Of a stretch of DNA of 64,000 bases, positions 8,225-18,804 are shown in pieces; within the stretch, counting starts at the first letter, position 1; each line of letters begins with the position of its first letter. The position numbers were made by a program, and so were the translations under genes. Below the pieces are notes generated by a model that had not been told where the DNA came from, ran no database searches, and saw nothing but the letters and a program-made list of their open reading frames with translations. The DNA is from Rhizobacter sp964253025 (GTDB taxonomy: Bacteria; Pseudomonadota; Gammaproteobacteria; Burkholderiales; Burkholderiaceae_C), in NCBI RefSeq assembly GCF_964253025.1, contig NZ_CAXUQC020000001.1, forward strand, positions 248,001 to 312,000. The letters are read 5' to 3'.

Positions 8225-8704
8225 CTAGCCCGGCCGGCGCAGCCCACCCTCGATCCAGCCCGCCGCGGTGCCGCGGGTCAGCCGGAAATCCGGTGGAACG
8301 GTGAAGCGCGCCAGCGTCTGTCCGCCGTCGTCGAAAGCGGAAAGCACGGCACTCGGGTGATCGTCGTCGGGCGTGATGTCGAGCGTCACCCTCATGCGGC
8401 CTTGGGCGGTGTCCAGTTCGATCTCGCGGTGCAGCGCCGCGTGGCGCTGCTGCTCATGGCGACGGAGCACCTCGGATGCCGTCTTCACCAGCGTGAAGAA
8501 GGCGGGCGCGTCGAGCGGCTTGGGGTTCTTCTTGTCGCGGCCCATGGTCCACGGGCCCACCAGTGCGGGCTCGGCCTGGCCGTCCTGGGTCATCGAGACA
8601 GCCCAGCCGTCGTCATCTTCGTTCTTGATGACGCGTGCGGTCCAGCCATCGTCCTGCCAGAGGGTGGGTTGGTGGACGGGCGCGTCGGGTTCTTCGTGGC
8701 TCAT
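8225..8704 (-). CDS. Conserved hypothetical protein, Burkholderiales type
   Basis: Cytosolic protein of 159 residues from MSHEEPDAP. It has an acidic N-terminus, a conserved-looking core (WTARVIKNEDDDGWAVSM and LVGPWTMGRDKKNPKP) and a helical middle (residues 77-100). From memory this core recurs in Burkholderiales proteins of unknown role. No catalytic motif is obvious. An in-frame Met at 8737 (MEPQF) is an alternative start; neither has a strong SD. It is divergent from the gene at 8797 with 92 bp between them. Confidence 0.75.
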   Translation of the reverse strand: MSHEEPDAPVHQPTLWQDDGWTARVIKNEDDDGWAVSMTQDGQAEPALVGPWTMGRDKKNPKPLDAPAFFTLVKTASEVLRRHEQQRHAALHREIELDTAQGRMRVTLDITPDDDHPSAVLSAFDDGGQTLARFTVPPDFRLTRGTAAGWIEGGLRRPG

Positions 8705-8796
8705 GGGGCTTGCGTGCGGAGCGAACTGTGGTTCCATACAGTAACACGCCGCCGGGCCGTCCGTCCCTTTCATCGCCTCCAGCCTCACAATCCGCC

Positions 8797-9033
8797 ATGG
8801 CCAAACCGGTTCCCCGCCTCAGTCCTGAAGAGATCCAGCGCATCATTGCCGTCGCCTGGGATGACCGTCCGCCCTTTCCGGCGGTACTGCGCAGCCACGG
8901 CCTGTCACATGGACAGGTCGTCCAACTCCTGAAGCGCGAACTGACGCCCAGCGCATTCAAGACCTGGCAGGCGCGCATCCGCGCCAGCGGTCCGGCATCC
9001 AGCAGGGTGCCCTCCCGCGAGCGCCGGCGCTGA
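8797..9033 (+). CDS. DUF2805 / TIGR03643 family protein
   Basis: A 78-residue protein matching the small TIGR03643 (DUF2805) family: SPEEIQRIIAVAWDDRPPF, then SHGLSHGQVVQLLKREL and an FKTWQARI ending followed by a basic tail. The fold looks like a helix-turn-helix-like helical bundle, but the function is unknown. The start is the Met before AKPVPRLS; longer upstream readings are not supported. Confidence 0.88.
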   Translation: MAKPVPRLSPEEIQRIIAVAWDDRPPFPAVLRSHGLSHGQVVQLLKRELTPSAFKTWQARIRASGPASSRVPSRERRR

Positions 9034-9373
9034 CACGCCCCGTTTCCCCGCGCAGCCGCATCCGGATTGACGGGGATCAACCCGGGCAGCGCTTTCACTG
9101 GAACCGGTTTCAGACCAAGGCGCAAGTTTGGTAACCGGAGGCTAATGCCCCGGCAACATTCGCTGCACCGCGGCCGATCCTGAAAGCGGCCGTCGATTCG
9201 CTTCGCGCGGCGGCCCGGGCCCGGTGACGGTCGTGCAGGCAGGTCCTTGTCGAACCGTCGCGCTTGCCATCGGGCCACGTATCGTTGCGTTGCGGCTTGT
9301 TGCAAGCGACCGGCACCAGGTTTCGTGCCCCACCAAGAGAATTCGCGCACTTCTTCACGAGGGCGTCAATTTC
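9034..9373. other. Upstream region of the glycan hydrolase cluster
   Basis: A 340-bp non-coding stretch before the GH64 gene. It contains a near-palindromic operator-like site at 9098-9113, described separately. I found no convincing -35/-10 pair and no gene. The ribosome binding site for the GH64 gene (GAGGG) lies at 9359-9363. Confidence 0.5.
9098..9113. promoter_or_regulatory. LacI-family-like operator upstream of GH64
   Basis: The 16-mer CTGGAACCGGTTTCAG is palindromic at 14 of 16 positions around a central CG. This matches the general LacI/GalR operator pattern (TGnAACCGGTTnCA), used by many sugar-responsive repressors. It stands 260 bp upstream of the first of three polysaccharide hydrolase genes. 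No LacI-type regulator gene is in the window, so the partner is unknown. Confidence 0.4.
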
Positions 9374-11110
9374 ATGGGCAGCATCTTCAAGCGATGGTTG
9401 GGCTTTCTTCTGTTCTGGGGCTGCGTGGCCACCGCTCCAGCAGCCGCCTTCACGCACGGCGTGGACGTGGCCGGTCCGGTGGCCACCGTCTGGTTCAAGG
9501 GCGATGCCGCCACGGCGGCCTGGGTGGACATCCACTACGACCTCAACGGCGGCGGACTGCAGAACTTCCGCATGCGGCACGTGGCAACGGCCGGGCGCCA
9601 TGAGCAGCAGGTGCCGGTCAGCACGGGCCACCGCCTTGGCTATTCGTTCACCCACGGCGGCTCTGCGGGCGCCGCGGACACCGCCCGCTTCCTGTACACC
9701 GTCGGGGCCGCGCCGTCGCCTGGAACGCCGGCGCAAGGCGCGGTCTGTTTCTTCGAGCATGTGAACTTCCAGGGCGCCTCGTTCTGCACCGATGCTTCGT
9801 CCGCCTACGTGGGTGCCGCCTGGAACGACCGCATCTCCTCCGTGAAGGTGGGTGGCGGCCGCGAAGTCCGGCTCTATGAACACGCAAGCCACGGCGGCCG
9901 CGAACTGGTGCTGACCTCCGACACACCGGACCTGCCGGCCCGCGGTTTCAACGACCTCGCATCCTCGCTGCGCATCGCCGCCGCCCCGGTTCCGCCACCG
10001 GCCGGCTCAGGTGCGATGGCGCTCGACCTCGTCAACGGAACCGGCGGGGCCTACCGCGACGACCAGGTCCACTTCGCCATCCTTGGCTACGACCCGGCCA
10101 CCCGGGCCCTCGTCCACGTCGACCGCAATGGCCGGCTGGTGCCTGCCACGCCTGCCGACAACGACGCACCCAACCGGCTCGTCAAGCAGGGCCAGACCTA
10201 CGCCAACTACTTCCATCGGCTGAGCGATCTGCGCGGCCTGTCGCTGCCCCGCATCGATTCCGGCCGGCTGTTCATCAGCCTGGGCTCGCCGATGTACATC
10301 AAGGTCAACCGCGCCGGTGATGGCAGCGTCGGCTTTGCCGGCCCCGACCTCGGCAATCCGTCGGACCCGAACCAGGACGTGCATTTCGAGTGGGTCGAGT
10401 TCACGCTCGACCAGTACGGCTATCACGGCAACACCACGCGAGTCGACCAGTTCGGCTTCCCCGTGCGCACCCGTCTCGTGGGCCTGGACGGGTACGACCG
10501 GACGCTCGGCGAAACGGAATCGCGCGCGACCCTCTTCGCCGCCTTCGAGGCCGAGGTGCCGGCCGCCTTCCGCTCACTCGTGCGTCGGCCGTATCGCATC
10601 GTGGCGCCCGGCAAGGGCGACTTCAACCACGGCCGTCCGCAGGCCGGCTACTTCGATGCCTATGTCGACGCCGTGTGGCGCCACCACGCGGCGCAGGAGC
10701 TCGTGTTCACTGCCGAGGCCGGTACGTTCAGGGGCCGTGTGATCGGCAACGATTTCATCTTCTCGAAGGATGGCGGCCCGGCGAACCTTGCCATCCGTGG
10801 CAAGCCCAGCACCCAGGCCATCCTCGAAGGCTCGGGCAACCTGGCTGCGGGCAGCTCGCTCGAGAAGGTCCTTCAAGCCCAGATGACCGCCGCGTTCAAC
10901 CGCGGGCTGCTGCTCAACGTGGATCCGGCCCAATGGAGCAATCCCGCGAGCTACTACCCGCGCGACCCCGCCAACCACTACGCCCGCTTCTGGCACGCCC
11001 ACAGCATCGACGGGCTGGCCTACGGCTTCTGCTACGACGACGTGCGCGGACACAGCAGCCTGCTCGAGCACCCGGCCCCTCGGTCGCTGACGGTCACCGT
11101 CGGCTGGTGA
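9374..11110 (+). CDS. Secreted GH64 beta-1,3-glucanase with CBM56-like and beta/gamma-crystallin domains
   Basis: Secreted 578-residue enzyme expected to cut beta-1,3-glucan (laminarin, curdlan, fungal wall glucan). Order of parts: signal peptide (1-25, cut near APAAA-FTHG); a CBM56-like glucan-binding module (about 26-115); a beta/gamma-crystallin domain (about 122-200) with two canonical Ca-binding motifs, NDRISS starting at N151 and NDLASS at N193; a PPP linker; then the GH64 domain (about 213-578). The likely catalytic pair is E342 (WVEFT) and D358 (RVDQF), 16 residues apart as in the Streptomyces laminaripentaose-producing enzyme. The Met chosen has GAGGG upstream and gives a clean signal peptide. 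The GH16 gene follows after 32 bp. Confidence 0.88.
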   Translation: MGSIFKRWLGFLLFWGCVATAPAAAFTHGVDVAGPVATVWFKGDAATAAWVDIHYDLNGGGLQNFRMRHVATAGRHEQQVPVSTGHRLGYSFTHGGSAGAADTARFLYTVGAAPSPGTPAQGAVCFFEHVNFQGASFCTDASSAYVGAAWNDRISSVKVGGGREVRLYEHASHGGRELVLTSDTPDLPARGFNDLASSLRIAAAPVPPPAGSGAMALDLVNGTGGAYRDDQVHFAILGYDPATRALVHVDRNGRLVPATPADNDAPNRLVKQGQTYANYFHRLSDLRGLSLPRIDSGRLFISLGSPMYIKVNRAGDGSVGFAGPDLGNPSDPNQDVHFEWVEFTLDQYGYHGNTTRVDQFGFPVRTRLVGLDGYDRTLGETESRATLFAAFEAEVPAAFRSLVRRPYRIVAPGKGDFNHGRPQAGYFDAYVDAVWRHHAAQELVFTAEAGTFRGRVIGNDFIFSKDGGPANLAIRGKPSTQAILEGSGNLAAGSSLEKVLQAQMTAAFNRGLLLNVDPAQWSNPASYYPRDPANHYARFWHAHSIDGLAYGFCYDDVRGHSSLLEHPAPRSLTVTVGW

Positions 11111-11142
11111 TGCCGCATTCCCGAACCCTTCCAGGAGACGCC

Positions 11143-12993
11143 ATGAACGACTTCCTTCGAACCGGCCTGGCCTTGGCCTGCGTGCTGGCGGTGAGTGCCT
11201 GCGGCTCCGGGGACGGCGACGCGCCGACCACCGCCGCCGCGTCCACGGCCAGTACCGAGTCCCCGATCGACAAGGCCCTGGCCGGTTCCGACGCGGCCGA
11301 GTCCGGCGGCAACGCCGTGACGGGTGCATCCACGGACCTGCTGCCGCCGGGGCGGTACGTGCTCGTCAATGCCAACAGCGGCAAATGCGTGGACGTGGCC
11401 GGTGCCAGCGGGGCCGACGGCGCCAACATCCAGCAGGCCGACTGCAACACCAGCCTGGCCCAGGTGTTCGACGTCCTCCGTCCCGAAGGGCAGGGCCACG
11501 TGCTGCGCAACGCCGGCAGCGGCAAGGCGCTGGACGTGGCGGCTGCATCGAAGGCCGACGGCGCCAACGTGCAGCAGTGGAACGACAACGGCACCAACGC
11601 CCAGCGCTTCCGCATCACGCGGGTGCAGGGCAATCGCTTCGTGCTGACCAACGTCAACAGCGGCAAGTGCGTCGACGTGGCGGGCGGCGCGCTGGGCGAC
11701 GGCGCCAACATCCAGCAGGCCACCTGCAACGGCATGGCTGCGCAGCAGTTCCATGCCCATCCGCACAGCGCCTCCGGCCGGGGCGTATTGCCGGTCGGTC
11801 AGTACACGGTGAGCTCGCACCACTCCCGCCTGTGTGTCGGCCTGGCCGGCGGCGGCAACGTCCCGGCGGGAGCGCCCGTGGTGCAAGCGGTGTGCGACGG
11901 CAGCGCGGCGCAGCGCTTCGACGTGCTGGCCGACGCGGGCGGCACGTACCGCTTCTCGCATGCCGTGTCGCACCTGTCGTTCGACGTTGCCAACGTGGCC
12001 ACGGCGAATGGCGTGCCGCTCGTGCAATGGCATGACACCACCGGGCTCAACCAGCGGTTTGCGGTGAAGGCCACCGGCAGCGGCTACCAGATCGTCGCGC
12101 AGCACAGCGGGCGTTGCATCGACCTTCGCGACTGGAGCAAGTCGGCAGGTGGCGCGCTCCAGCAGTGGGACTGCGGCGACCAGGCCAACCAGCGCTGGGC
12201 CTTCGAGCCGGCGGGTGGCGCGACACCGCCGCCCCCGCCCGCTGGAGGGTGGTCGCTCGTCTGGCGCGACGAATTCGATGGCAGCGCGGTCGACGCCGCC
12301 AAATGGAGCTTCGAGGTGAACGGCGCGGGCGGCGGCAACAACGAGCTGCAGTACTACACGGCGCGTCCGGAGAACGCCTTCGTCTCGAACGGCCGCCTGA
12401 CGATCCAGGCCCTGCGCGAACGCTACTGCAGCACCGACGGTTGCCGCGACTTCACGTCGGCACGGCTGCGCACGCTGAACAAGGGCGACTGGCTTTACGG
12501 ACGGATGGAGGTGCGCGCCCGCCTGCCGCGAGGGCAGGGCCTGTGGCCCGCCATCTGGATGCTGCCGAGCGACTACGCCTACGGCGGTTGGGCGGCCAGT
12601 GGCGAGATCGACATCATGGAAGCAGTGAACACCGGTGGCAGCGGTGGCAACGTGGTGCACGGCACGCTGCACTACGGCGGCGCCTGGCCGAACAACACCT
12701 ACAAGGGCGGCCAGACCACGCCGGCCACCAGCGTGGCCGACAACTTCCACGACTACGCGGTCGAGTGGGAACCCAACCAGATCCGCTTCTACGTCGACGG
12801 CGCGCTGTACCACACGGCCACCGAATGGTGGTCGAGCGGCGGCGCCTTCCCGGCGCCGTTCAACAAGCGCTTCCACATGATCCTCAACGTGGCGGTGGGC
12901 GGCAACTGGCCGGGCTCGCCCAACGCGGGCACCGTCTTCCCGCAGCGCATGGAGATCGACCACGTGCGTGTCTACCAGCGTGCCACGCCATGA
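11143..12993 (+). CDS. GH16 beta-glucanase lipoprotein with ricin-type lectin domains
   Basis: A 616-residue surface-anchored glucanase. The N-terminus is a lipoprotein signal (VSAC, lipidation at C20), followed by a Ser/Thr/Ala-rich spacer. Residues about 65-360 hold six QxF/W repeats (QVF, QRF, QQF, QRF, QRF, QRW), i.e. two ricin B-type beta-trefoils for sugar binding. After a Pro stretch the C-terminal GH16 domain (about 370-616) carries the signature GEIDIMEAV with nucleophile E488, D490 and acid/base E493; the extra Met makes it the EIDIxE laminarinase subtype. SD AGGAGA stands 5 nt before ATG. It is 32 bp after GH64 and 89 bp before GH18, probably one operon. Confidence 0.9.
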   Translation: MNDFLRTGLALACVLAVSACGSGDGDAPTTAAASTASTESPIDKALAGSDAAESGGNAVTGASTDLLPPGRYVLVNANSGKCVDVAGASGADGANIQQADCNTSLAQVFDVLRPEGQGHVLRNAGSGKALDVAAASKADGANVQQWNDNGTNAQRFRITRVQGNRFVLTNVNSGKCVDVAGGALGDGANIQQATCNGMAAQQFHAHPHSASGRGVLPVGQYTVSSHHSRLCVGLAGGGNVPAGAPVVQAVCDGSAAQRFDVLADAGGTYRFSHAVSHLSFDVANVATANGVPLVQWHDTTGLNQRFAVKATGSGYQIVAQHSGRCIDLRDWSKSAGGALQQWDCGDQANQRWAFEPAGGATPPPPPAGGWSLVWRDEFDGSAVDAAKWSFEVNGAGGGNNELQYYTARPENAFVSNGRLTIQALRERYCSTDGCRDFTSARLRTLNKGDWLYGRMEVRARLPRGQGLWPAIWMLPSDYAYGGWAASGEIDIMEAVNTGGSGGNVVHGTLHYGGAWPNNTYKGGQTTPATSVADNFHDYAVEWEPNQIRFYVDGALYHTATEWWSSGGAFPAPFNKRFHMILNVAVGGNWPGSPNAGTVFPQRMEIDHVRVYQRATP

Positions 12994-13082
12994 ACCGCCG
13001 CGGCATTCATGGCTCCACGGCGTTGCTGCGTCCGCCAGCCTTGGCGCAGCCCACCCCCTTGTCTCGCATCGAAGGAAATCGC

Positions 13083-14768
13083 ATGAAACGCAACCGTCTG
13101 GGCGCCACCGCGCTCGCCGTCGCCCTCGTCAGCCTGTGGGGCCAGGTGCAGGCCGCCACCGCGTGGCGTGAAGGCGTCGCCTATGCCGCCGGTACCGTCG
13201 TCACCTACGCCGGCCGCGACTACGTCGCCCTCGTCAGCCATACCGCTTGGGCCGGCTCGGGCTGGAACCCGGCGGCCACCGCATCGCTCTGGCGCGCCAG
13301 CGCCCAGGCCCCGGCGCCCGCCCCATCGCCTTCGCCGTCGCCTTCGCCTGCCCCGTCGCCCGCCCCTTCACCGGGCGCCTGCTTCACGGCCTGGTCGGCC
13401 GCGAGCGCCTACACGGGCGGAGCCACCGTGACCCGTGGCGGGACCAACTACCGCGCCAACTGGTGGACCCAGGGCGATGACCCCGCCACGCAGAGCGGTC
13501 CCTCCGGCAGTGGCAAGCCGTGGACCGTGTTGAGCGCTTGCGCCGGCACGCCTGCACCGGCACCCGCTCCTTCCCCGTCGCCGTCGCCGTCGCCATCGCC
13601 TGCACCCGCGCCTACCCCCGCCCCGGCCCCGGCACCCAGCCCGTCTGACCCGCTCACCGTGGGCGATGCGGTCAAGGCCGTCCAGACCAAGCGCGTCTAC
13701 GTCGGCTACTACCCGAGCTGGAGCGACAACTGGTTCGACGCCACCGGCAAGTCGGCCAATGACGTCTACCGCGCCAGCAAGTTCGCCCGCATCCCCGGGA
13801 CGTACACGCACGTGATGGCCGCCTTCGCGGACCCGAACTTCTCGTGGGCGGGCCTCGCCGCCAACTCCTTCTCTGGCACCGGCATGAGCTTCAACGCCAC
13901 GCCGCGGGACATCAAGGCCGCCATCGACGTCCTCCACCAGCGCAACATGAAGGTCATCCTGGCGGTGGGCGGTGCGACGTACGGCAACTGGGGCCCGCTC
14001 GCGGCCGAAGGCCAGCGTGGCAGCGGTCCCATCACCAGCGCGCTGGCACGCTTCATCAGCGAGATGGGCTTCGATGGACTGGACGTTGACTACGAGGTCG
14101 ATGGCGACGTCGATCGCTACGCCAACTCGATCAAGGCGCTGCGTGCCGCCGTCGACCAGGCGGGCGGTGGCCGCCTGCTCACGCTGGCCGGCTGGTCGAC
14201 GGGCGCGGACTGCACCGCCCAGACCGCGGCCGACCCGTCCTGCGCCGGCAAGCTGTCGTACTGGGGCGGCAACGCCGGCCGCGAACGCGCGGTGGTGTTG
14301 AAGTACCCGGCCATCGCCGGCATGCTCGACATGGTCAACGTCATGAGCTATGACGCCCGCTTCGAGCACTACGACGGTGTGGTGGCCTACAACGACTACC
14401 GCAACCTGTTCCCGGCTCGCACCATCGTCTCGATGGGCCTCGAGAGCGCGCCCGAAGGCTGGGCCGGTGCCAACCTCGTCATCAACAACGCCGATGCGCA
14501 ATGCGAAGGCTCGCGCCTGCTGCAAGACCAGTACGGCACCGTCATCAACGCACCGTACTCGGTGGAGCGCTACACCGGCGCCGTGCTCGCCAGCAGCAGT
14601 TCGAAGCGCAACCCGCGCGACGGCGCCATGCTGTGGGCGATCATCAAGCCCACCGTCGGCAACTGTGGCAGCGCGCCGCTGGCCGCGCCAGGCACCATCG
14701 GTGCGAAGGTCGGCTCGACCTTCGGCCTGCCGGTGGACCCGCTCCTGCGCGCGGCGGAGTGGAAGTGA
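13083..14768 (+). CDS. Secreted GH18 chitinase with two CBM5/12 chitin-binding modules
   Basis: A 561-residue secreted endochitinase. A signal peptide (1-24, ending QVQA) is followed by a CBM5/12-type module (about 26-72, TAWREGVAY...LWRA), a Pro/Ala/Ser linker, a second module (about 99-155, with NYRANWWTQGDDP), a second longer PAPAPS linker, and the GH18 TIM barrel (about 198-561). The barrel has the family motif FDGLDVDYE with catalytic acid E338 and the upstream VILAVGG strand. Best fit is chitin breakdown alongside the two beta-1,3-glucanases just upstream. Confidence 0.93.
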   Translation: MKRNRLGATALAVALVSLWGQVQAATAWREGVAYAAGTVVTYAGRDYVALVSHTAWAGSGWNPAATASLWRASAQAPAPAPSPSPSPSPAPSPAPSPGACFTAWSAASAYTGGATVTRGGTNYRANWWTQGDDPATQSGPSGSGKPWTVLSACAGTPAPAPAPSPSPSPSPSPAPAPTPAPAPAPSPSDPLTVGDAVKAVQTKRVYVGYYPSWSDNWFDATGKSANDVYRASKFARIPGTYTHVMAAFADPNFSWAGLAANSFSGTGMSFNATPRDIKAAIDVLHQRNMKVILAVGGATYGNWGPLAAEGQRGSGPITSALARFISEMGFDGLDVDYEVDGDVDRYANSIKALRAAVDQAGGGRLLTLAGWSTGADCTAQTAADPSCAGKLSYWGGNAGRERAVVLKYPAIAGMLDMVNVMSYDARFEHYDGVVAYNDYRNLFPARTIVSMGLESAPEGWAGANLVINNADAQCEGSRLLQDQYGTVINAPYSVERYTGAVLASSSSKRNPRDGAMLWAIIKPTVGNCGSAPLAAPGTIGAKVGSTFGLPVDPLLRAAEWK

Positions 14769-14853
14769 CCTGAGTTCCGCCCTCGGGTCCGGGGGCATTG
14801 TGAAGGGCATCGGGCGCCGCTAGGATGGGTCACACCCCATTGGAGCGACGCCG

Positions 14854-16359
<1,506 letters not shown>

Positions 16360-16364
16360 GCACC

Positions 16365-17519
16365 ATGGACTTCCAACCGACCGAAGAGCAGCAGGCGTTC
16401 GAAGCGACGGCTCGCAGCTTCGCCGCTGCCGAACTGGCGCCGCATGCCGCCACCTGGGACCGCGAGTCCACCTTCCCGCGCGAGACCATCCGCCGCGCCG
16501 CGGCGCTGGGCTTCTGCGGCCTGTACGCGCCCGAGTCCATCGGCGGCCTCGCCCTGTCCCGCCTGGACAGCACCTTCGTCTTCGAGGCGCTGGCCGGCGC
16601 CGACCCGTCCACCACGGCATTCCTCACCATCCACAACATGGTGACCTGGATGCTGGGCACCTGGGGCGGCGAGGCGGTGCGCGCCCGCTGGGGCGAGGCC
16701 CTCACGGGCGGCGACAAGCTGGGGTCCTATTGCCTCACCGAGCCCGGGGCCGGTTCAGACGCCGCATCGCTGCAGACACGCGCGGAGCGCACGGCACAGG
16801 GCTACGTCATCCACGGCGGCAAGGCGTTCATCTCGGGCGCCGGTGCCACCGACGTGCTGGTTGTCATGGCACGCACCGGTGGGCCGGGTGCAGGCGGCAT
16901 CTCGGCCTTCGTGGTGCCGGCCGACGCCCCGGGGGTCGGCTACGGAAAGAACGAACCCAAGATGGGTTGGCACAGCCAACCCACCCGCAGCGTCAGCTTC
17001 GATGGCGTCGAGATCCCGGAAGACCACCGGCTTGGCGCCGAGGGAGAAGGCTTCCGGCTCGCGATGAAAGGGCTGGATGGCGGGCGCATCAACATCGCCA
17101 CCTGTTCGGTGGGCGCGGCCCAGGCGGCGCTCGACACGGCCAGAAGCTACCTGCACGAGCGCGAGCAGTTCGGCCGTCCCCTGGCCAGTCAGCAGGCCTT
17201 GCAGTTCCGCCTCGCCGACATGGCCACCGAGCTGGTCGCGGCCCGACAGATGGTGAGGCTGGCCGCGAGCCAGCTCGACCGTGGCAGTCCCGATGCCACG
17301 GCCTATTGCGCGATGGCCAAGCGCTTCGCCACCGATGCCGGCTTCACGGTCTGCAACGAGGCGCTGCAACTGCATGGCGGCTATGGCTACCTCAACGCAT
17401 TTCCGCTCGAGCGGCTCGTGCGCGACACGCGCGTGCACCAGATCCTCGAAGGCACCAACGAGATCATGCGGCTCATCGTCGCCCGTCGCCTGCTGGACCA
17501 CGATGCCGAGTTGCGCTGA
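16365..17519 (+). CDS. Isobutyryl-CoA dehydrogenase-type acyl-CoA dehydrogenase
   Basis: FAD enzyme of 384 residues that desaturates a short branched acyl-CoA, by context isobutyryl-CoA to methacrylyl-CoA. The acyl-CoA dehydrogenase signature CLTEPGAGSDAASL is present, and the catalytic base is the Glu of ILEGTNEIMR near the C-terminus. Its ATG is 5 bp after the mmsA stop. Substrate assignment rests on the flanking mmsA, hydroxyisobutyryl-CoA hydrolase and mmsB genes. Confidence 0.92.
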   Translation: MDFQPTEEQQAFEATARSFAAAELAPHAATWDRESTFPRETIRRAAALGFCGLYAPESIGGLALSRLDSTFVFEALAGADPSTTAFLTIHNMVTWMLGTWGGEAVRARWGEALTGGDKLGSYCLTEPGAGSDAASLQTRAERTAQGYVIHGGKAFISGAGATDVLVVMARTGGPGAGGISAFVVPADAPGVGYGKNEPKMGWHSQPTRSVSFDGVEIPEDHRLGAEGEGFRLAMKGLDGGRINIATCSVGAAQAALDTARSYLHEREQFGRPLASQQALQFRLADMATELVAARQMVRLAASQLDRGSPDATAYCAMAKRFATDAGFTVCNEALQLHGGYGYLNAFPLERLVRDTRVHQILEGTNEIMRLIVARRLLDHDAELR

Positions 17520-17618
17520 GCGCCGGCCTGCGAAAGGCGACGGGCCGCACGTGCGCCGGCCAGACCGCTGCTGCGAGCCCCTCGCGGTCCGTTCCATCCA
17601 ATCACCTTCGACTGTTCC

Positions 17619-18776
17619 ATGACCGAACCCACCTCAGGTACATCGAGCACCGCCCGGTTACCGCCTGAGCCGGTGGTCCGCTTCCGCGAACTGCCCACGC
17701 GCAGCGGCCATCGCTTCGGCGTCGCCACGCTCAACGCGCCCTCGGCGCTGAACGCGCTGTCGTCCGACATGGTTCGCTTGCTCGACCCCCAGCTGCGCGC
17801 CTGGCGCGACGACCCCCAGATCGCGGGCGTGCTGCTCGACGCGGCGGGCGACAAGGCCTTCTGCGCCGGCGGCGACCTGCGCCGCCTGTACGCCGCTATC
17901 CGCGCGGCCGGCCCCGCGCGCAACGCGGAGGCCGAAGCCTTCTTCAGCGAGGAATACGCCCTCGATCACCTGATCCACCGTTTCCCCAAGCCCGTGCTCG
18001 CCTGGGCGCATGGCATCGTGATGGGCGGAGGCGTCGGCCTGATGGCGGGCGCCTCGCACCGGGTCGTCACCGAGTCCACCCGGCTGGCCATGCCCGAGAT
18101 CGGCATCGGCCTGTTCCCGGATGTCGGCGGCAGCTGGTTCCTGCGCCGCATGCCCGGACGCGTCGGACTGTTTCTCGCGTTGACGGCCGCGCCCCTGAAC
18201 GCCGCCGATGCGCTGCATGTCGGCATTGCCGACGCCTTCGTGCCGCACGCCCGCAAGGCCGCTGTGCTCGAAGCGCTGGCCGCTGCCGAGTGGGCGGGCG
18301 ATGAGGCGGCCGATCGCGCGCGCCTCACCGACCTGCTGCGGACGGCAGGCGAGGGCGCAGCCCTTCCGGACGCGATGGTTCCTCGGCATCGAGCGGCCAT
18401 CGACGCGTTGATGGCCGACGAGGTGCTGGCCGACATCGCCTCGCGCCTCGGCTCGATGCAGGGTCAGGACGCCTGGCTTCAGGCGGCGGGGGAAACCTTC
18501 ACCCGCGGCTCTCCCACCTCCGCCGCACTGGCCTTCGCCTTGTGGCAACGCGCCGAGGGTCGGTCGTTGGGCGAGCTGCTGCGCCTCGAGTACCACGCCG
18601 CGCTCGGTTGCTGTGCCCATGCCGACTTCCCCGAGGGCATCCGCGCCCTGTTGATCGACAAGGACCGCCGCCCGAGGTGGCAACCCGCTCGACTCGCCGA
18701 CGTGACCGAAGCCCTCGTCGAAGACCATCTGCAACCGCGGGGCGAATTGCCGGCGCGGCTGGCCCATCTCGACTGA
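17619..18776 (+). CDS. 3-hydroxyisobutyryl-CoA hydrolase
   Basis: Crotonase-fold thioesterase, 385 residues, releasing 3-hydroxyisobutyrate from its CoA ester. Oxyanion-hole segments are AFCAGGDLRRLY and MGGGVGLM, and the distinctive hydrolase motif MPEIGIGLFPDVGGSW separates it from plain enoyl-CoA hydratases, as does the C-terminal extension beyond 260 residues. It is third in the valine cluster, about 100 bp after the acyl-CoA dehydrogenase. Confidence 0.93.
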   Translation: MTEPTSGTSSTARLPPEPVVRFRELPTRSGHRFGVATLNAPSALNALSSDMVRLLDPQLRAWRDDPQIAGVLLDAAGDKAFCAGGDLRRLYAAIRAAGPARNAEAEAFFSEEYALDHLIHRFPKPVLAWAHGIVMGGGVGLMAGASHRVVTESTRLAMPEIGIGLFPDVGGSWFLRRMPGRVGLFLALTAAPLNAADALHVGIADAFVPHARKAAVLEALAAAEWAGDEAADRARLTDLLRTAGEGAALPDAMVPRHRAAIDALMADEVLADIASRLGSMQGQDAWLQAAGETFTRGSPTSAALAFALWQRAEGRSLGELLRLEYHAALGCCAHADFPEGIRALLIDKDRRPRWQPARLADVTEALVEDHLQPRGELPARLAHLD

Positions 18777-18804
18777 TCTGCCTTCGACGAAACAAGGAGC
18801 TGCC

